From Paenibacillus macerans (lineage in GTDB: Bacteria; Bacillota; Bacilli; Paenibacillales; Paenibacillaceae), in the NCBI RefSeq assembly GCF_900454495.1, contig NZ_UGSI01000001.1, forward strand, positions 1,550,001 to 1,614,000: DNA of 64,000 nucleotides, written 5' to 3'. Made by a program: the position numbers and the translations under genes. Positions 61,193 to 64,000 of the stretch are shown piece after piece (position 1 is the stretch's first letter; each line of letters opens with the position of its first letter). The notes under the pieces are model-generated. The model saw only the letters and a list, made by a program, of their open reading frames with translations. It made no database searches and had not been told where the DNA came from.

Positions 61193-61228
61193 AAAAAAAC
61201 TCCAATTAAACAATAAATGCCTAATTGG
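61193..61228 (-). terminator. Terminator-like hairpin at the EamA relic end
   Basis: On the minus strand CCAATTA and TAATTGG pair around a 13-base loop, followed by AGTTTTTTTATT. Could also act on read-through from the reductase gene. Confidence 0.5.
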
Positions 61229-61495
61229 CGTTCATCCACATGCGGCATGCCAATTGAAAAACAAAAGCGGCGGAAGAACGACTCCGAATATACCCAGAGC
61301 TAATCCATAGGGAATCACCACCACTAAAACATCCAAGTCAAATAAAAACGTTGGCGGAAATACGATAAATACGGTTAATTCTCCTCCCGTGGACAGAAAT
61401 GCACTTTTTAAAACAGGAGGGGTTTCTTTTTCAACAGAACTGCTCAAAAAAGAACGTTGTGAACGCAAAAAAACCACACAAATGACCGGCAAGGC
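61229..61495 (-). pseudogene. EamA family transporter fragment (second copy)
   Basis: On the minus strand: Ser-Ser-Ser-Val-Glu-Lys-Glu-Thr-Pro-Pro-Val-Leu-Lys-Ser-Ala, Ser-Thr-Gly-Gly-Glu-Leu-Thr-Val-Phe-Ile-Val-Phe-Pro-Pro-Thr-Phe-Leu and Ile-Pro-Tyr-Gly-Leu-Ala-Leu-Gly-Ile-Phe-Gly-Val-Val-Leu-Pro-Pro-Leu-Leu. This is the fourth quarter of an EamA transporter, ending at Met-Pro-His-Val like the relic at 49505-50080, with an extra T that shifts the frame. The two copies are clearly paralogous at the DNA level. Confidence 0.78.
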
Positions 61496-61620
61496 CTTTG
61501 TGTGGCGAAAATAGAGACTATTCTCCAGAAAAGTCCACATCATCCAAAATAGGTTTTAGGTATTCCGTTCCTGTAGCTTTATAAAAGCATCCTTTGAATG
61601 TTGTCAATTTCAGCATTGCG

Positions 61621-62475
61621 TTATTGAACGGCCGAGAACTTACGGGACATCGTCCGATACGTTGTCGGCGAGATCCCTTTTTTGGATGTAAATTGCTTGA
61701 TGAAGTAGGTATCATACTCAAATCCGGTGGCACGGGCGATATCATTCAGGTTCATATCCGTATGCGTTAACAGATCACCCGCTACTTTCAAACGATGCGA
61801 AAGCAAGTAGCCGATCGCTGTAGTTCCGCATCTTTCCTGAAACAACTTATTAAGCGTCACACGGTTCAAATGAGCGCAATTCGTCAAATCTTCCAAAGTA
61901 ATTTTTCTGGGATAATTCGTGTGTATATATTCCAACACCAAATCAACAGGCGATTGTTCGCTATTGCGATTCAAATCCTCAAGCAAACCCATAATTTGAA
62001 TAAAGTATTTTTTTATTCTGCACGCCCACCGTTCATCGCTTTGCGCCTGCACTTCCGTACCAAGTACAAAAAACCATTCAAATAAAAGCGGATATGCTTT
62101 CTCGGTTATACGAGGCACACCTCTATTGGGATGATCACATTCAAAAAAGGAAAGACCTGTTTGTATTCTCGGAGCAGACGGAAAGTAACCCTGGGTTTCG
62201 GAAAGAGTTACGCTGTTCAGAAACTCGGGATGAAAACTAAAGGATTGTGCGGCAATGTTCTGCTTCTCAAGGACTTTCAGATCATCATCTTCAGCCAGGC
62301 AAAGAACGCCGGGAGCGGCGATAACGATCGGGCGTTCGTTTAATATCCCGCTCATGCTTCCGGACGTAATGAAAATCAGAGTTAGACGTTCAGGATATGG
62401 AAGATTGCTAAAATCCTCCACGGCGGCAAATTCGATGTTCACGGTACGGTTTTTGTATCGATCCATTTGCGGCAT
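61621..62475 (-). CDS. AraC family transcriptional regulator
   Basis: 284 residues: N-terminal cupin-like sensing domain (about 15-180) and two C-terminal helix-turn-helices (about 190-284) with Ile-Thr-Leu-Glu-Asp-Leu-Thr-Asn-Cys-Ala-His-Leu-Asn-Arg and Asn-Asp-Ile-Ala-Arg-Ala-Thr-Gly-Phe-Glu-Tyr. The ATG at 62475 follows AGGTGACTGC; a GTG at 62484 is possible. Divergent from the epoxide hydrolase gene, its probable target. Confidence 0.9.
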   Translation of the reverse strand: MPQMDRYKNRTVNIEFAAVEDFSNLPYPERLTLIFITSGSMSGILNERPIVIAAPGVLCLAEDDDLKVLEKQNIAAQSFSFHPEFLNSVTLSETQGYFPSAPRIQTGLSFFECDHPNRGVPRITEKAYPLLFEWFFVLGTEVQAQSDERWACRIKKYFIQIMGLLEDLNRNSEQSPVDLVLEYIHTNYPRKITLEDLTNCAHLNRVTLNKLFQERCGTTAIGYLLSHRLKVAGDLLTHTDMNLNDIARATGFEYDTYFIKQFTSKKGISPTTYRTMSRKFSAVQ

Positions 62476-62649
62476 AGCAGTCACCTATTATCAAATAGTA
62501 TAGTTAGATGCTTCATTTATGCCAGTGTACCACACAATTTTGAGGGATATAATAACGATGTAACAACTAAGTCCATGCTTGGCGAAGCAAGTTTGTGCGA
62601 AGTTGACTCAGGAAGTAAGGCTCACAAAACTTTTAGGAGGGGAATCTTG

Positions 62650-63819
62650 ATGGCTATCGAACGTTTTCATATTCAAGTCTCCGACGAAATCCTGGACGAT
62701 CTAAAATACAGACTGCAGCACATCCGTTGGCCGGATGAACTTGAAAACCAGGGTTGGGAACGAGGTACGGAATTAAGTTACTTAAAATTGCTAGTTTCGT
62801 ATTGGAGAGACCATTACGATTGGCGCGCCCAAGAATCCGAGCTGAACCGCTTTTCCCAGTTTCGCTGCAATATCGACGGGATCGACGTGCACTTCGTGCA
62901 TGAGCGCGGGAAAGGACCTAACCCTTTGCCCCTGATTCTTACCCACGGATGGCCCGACAGTTACCTTCGTTACCGAAAAATTATCCCGCTGCTTACGGAT
63001 CCGGCCAGCCACGGCGGCAACCCTGAGGACGCTTTTGATGTGATTGTGCCTTCGATACCCGGATTCGGGTTCTCCAGCCGCCCTAAACACCCCGGCGTCA
63101 ACAATTTTCGTGTCGCCGAAATGTGGGCTAAGCTGATGACAGAAGAATTGGGCTACCAAAAATTTGCCGCCGCAGGCGGGGATATGGGCTCCGGCGTAAC
63201 AAGATACCTGGCAGCAAACCATCCTGAGTTGTTATACGGCATCCATCTCACCGATATCGGGATTATCAGAGATCTCATGGCTTCGCCCGATCAGGCCAAG
63301 CTTTCGGAAGAAGAACGGCAATACAAGAATAATGCGGCGGCATGGCTCTCTCAGGAAGGAGGCTACATGTCCATTCAATCGACACGCCCGCAAACGCTGG
63401 CTTATGGACTTTCCGACTCGCCCGCAGGTTTGGCCGGTTGGCTGCTAGAGAAATTCCGGGCATGGAGCGATTGTGACGGCGACCTAGCGCAAAAATTCAG
63501 CGAGGATGAACTCATCACGCATATTATGATTTATTGGGTGACGAACACAGTAGGATCGACAGCACATATGTACTATGAAAATGCGCATTCTTTGCCGCCA
63601 CTCGGCTACATCGGGGTTCCGACAGGCCTTGCCCTGTTCCGGGCAGATGTCTTGCTGCCGCCCAAAGCATGGGCAATGCGCCACCTGAATGTAACTCGCT
63701 GGACTTCGCTGCCCCGCGGCGGACATTTTACCGCTATGGAAGAACCGGAGCTTTTCGCCGATGACATTCGCGCATTTTACAGGGCTTATAGAACGCCGCA
63801 TCCCGAGGCTCAGGCCTAA
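62650..63819 (+). CDS. Epoxide hydrolase family protein (microsomal EH type)
   Basis: 389 residues: N-terminal EHN domain (Phe-His-Ile-Gln-Val-Ser-Asp-Glu-Ile-Leu-Asp-Asp-Leu-Lys, Arg-Trp-Pro-Asp-Glu) and an alpha/beta-hydrolase. Oxyanion motif His-Gly-Trp-Pro-Asp (about 99), nucleophile Asp in Ala-Gly-Gly-Asp-Met-Gly-Ser-Gly (about 179), and catalytic His in Arg-Gly-Gly-His-Phe-Thr-Ala-Met-Glu-Glu-Pro-Glu (about 359). It opens epoxides to diols via an ester intermediate. The ATG follows AGGAGGGG; the upstream open frame is not supported. Controlled probably by the divergent AraC protein. Confidence 0.93.
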   Translation: MAIERFHIQVSDEILDDLKYRLQHIRWPDELENQGWERGTELSYLKLLVSYWRDHYDWRAQESELNRFSQFRCNIDGIDVHFVHERGKGPNPLPLILTHGWPDSYLRYRKIIPLLTDPASHGGNPEDAFDVIVPSIPGFGFSSRPKHPGVNNFRVAEMWAKLMTEELGYQKFAAAGGDMGSGVTRYLAANHPELLYGIHLTDIGIIRDLMASPDQAKLSEEERQYKNNAAAWLSQEGGYMSIQSTRPQTLAYGLSDSPAGLAGWLLEKFRAWSDCDGDLAQKFSEDELITHIMIYWVTNTVGSTAHMYYENAHSLPPLGYIGVPTGLALFRADVLLPPKAWAMRHLNVTRWTSLPRGGHFTAMEEPELFADDIRAFYRAYRTPHPEAQA

Positions 63820-63847
63820 AGACTAAAGAAGGAAGTCGAAGCTGTTT

Positions 63848-63890
63848 CAACACGAAAAGGCTAACCGCTTGGTTAACCTTTTTCGTGTTG
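63848..63890. terminator. Long bidirectional terminator
   Basis: CAACACGAAAAGG pairs with CCTTTTTCGTGTTG, with TAACC/GGTTA inside, between the epoxide hydrolase gene and a convergent gene entering from the right. Confidence 0.85.
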
Positions 63891-63937
63891 AATGGTAATT
63901 GGATGCGGATTTGCATCTGGCCAATGAATTTCCCGGA

Positions 63938-64000
63938 TTATCCTTTATGGCTTACCCTAAAAATATCCTCTATAACATTCATGACTTTGCGAACTTCATG
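63938..64000 (-). CDS. C-terminal end of a gene entering from the right edge
   Basis: The minus strand reads 20 codons ending Met-Asn-Val-Ile-Glu-Asp-Ile-Phe-Arg-Val-Ser-His-Lys-Gly-stop, a plausible helical C-terminus (an oxidoreductase tail would fit). The convergent terminator at 63848-63890 supports a real gene. Too short to assign. Confidence 0.4.
   Translation of the reverse strand, partial: HEVRKVMNVIEDIFRVSHKG

Noticed and set aside
1..64000. CRISPR arrays, tRNA or rRNA genes, prophage blocks
   Set aside because: No regularly spaced direct repeats, no cloverleaf-like sequence with CCA/T-loop signals and no phage structural genes were seen on reading both strands.

Overview
The window looks like a chromosomal segment of a spore-forming Bacillota, most likely a Paenibacillus-type organism. 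This rests on strong AGGAGG-type ribosome binding sites, a GerA/GerC/GerB germinant-receptor operon, a YoaJ-type expansin, BsdC/BsdD-type genes, a YqiG-like flavin reductase, and many TetR, Rrf2, LysR, HxlR and AraC regulators each beside one enzyme. No rRNA, tRNA or CRISPR array was seen. The genus is an inference.

Layout. 1-4.9 kb: end of an ABC ATPase gene, a TetR regulator, a Mef-like MFS exporter, a frameshifted nucleobase permease with an operator-bearing promoter and its TetR, and a GMC oxidoreductase fragment. 5.1-9.0 kb: a ger operon whose first gene is split by a frameshift. 9.0-11.2 kb: a DinB-family gene, a repeat-rich intergenic block and an ANT(6) aminoglycoside adenylyltransferase. 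11.2-20 kb: a class B sortase behind a 2144-residue wall-anchored adhesin, then a secreted zinc metalloprotease. 20.0-21.4 kb: a complete IS1595-family element. 21.4-36.5 kb: small regulator-enzyme modules (aldo/keto reductase with Rrf2, hybrid sensor kinase, WYL regulator, UvrA-like ABC protein, old yellow enzyme with TetR, methyltransferase, Rrf2 and thioredoxin, SDR, DinB), mixed with decayed genes. 36.5-49.3 kb: two orphan proteins, quinone oxidoreductase with LysR, a second copy of the intergenic repeat in front of an APH-fold kinase, TetR and HxlR, an unrecognised 478-residue protein, the bsdA-like/bsdC/bsdD cluster and an expansin. 49.3-52.0 kb: a mobile-DNA zone with a decayed EamA transporter, a deletion derivative of the IS1595 element, and a tyrosine recombinase gene enclosed by 29-bp inverted repeats. 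52.1-56.5 kb: a compact HD-GYP/CheW/CheA/MCP chemosensory operon. 56.9-59.4 kb: a BlaI-like repressor, an M56 sensor protease and a small orphan gene sharing a palindromic operator. 59.5-63.9 kb: TetR with ketopantoate-reductase-like gene, a second EamA remnant, and AraC with an epoxide hydrolase.

How it fits together. Most of the window is accessory stress and detoxification capacity in self-contained regulator-target pairs, several with visible operators: TetR-permease, NemR-like TetR-flavin reductase, two Rrf2 circuits and the BlaI circuit. Decay is heavy: at least ten truncated or frameshifted genes lie between intact ones. The strongest candidates for something new are (1) the inverted-repeat-bounded tyrosine recombinase next to the chemosensory operon, which could be a DNA switch or a minimal mobile element; (2) the BlaI/M56/small-protein circuit, whose sensor carries a non-penicillin-binding extracellular domain; and (3) a 270-bp repeat family found upstream of both aminoglycoside-enzyme-like genes. 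All functions are read from sequence features and family knowledge only; no database search was run.
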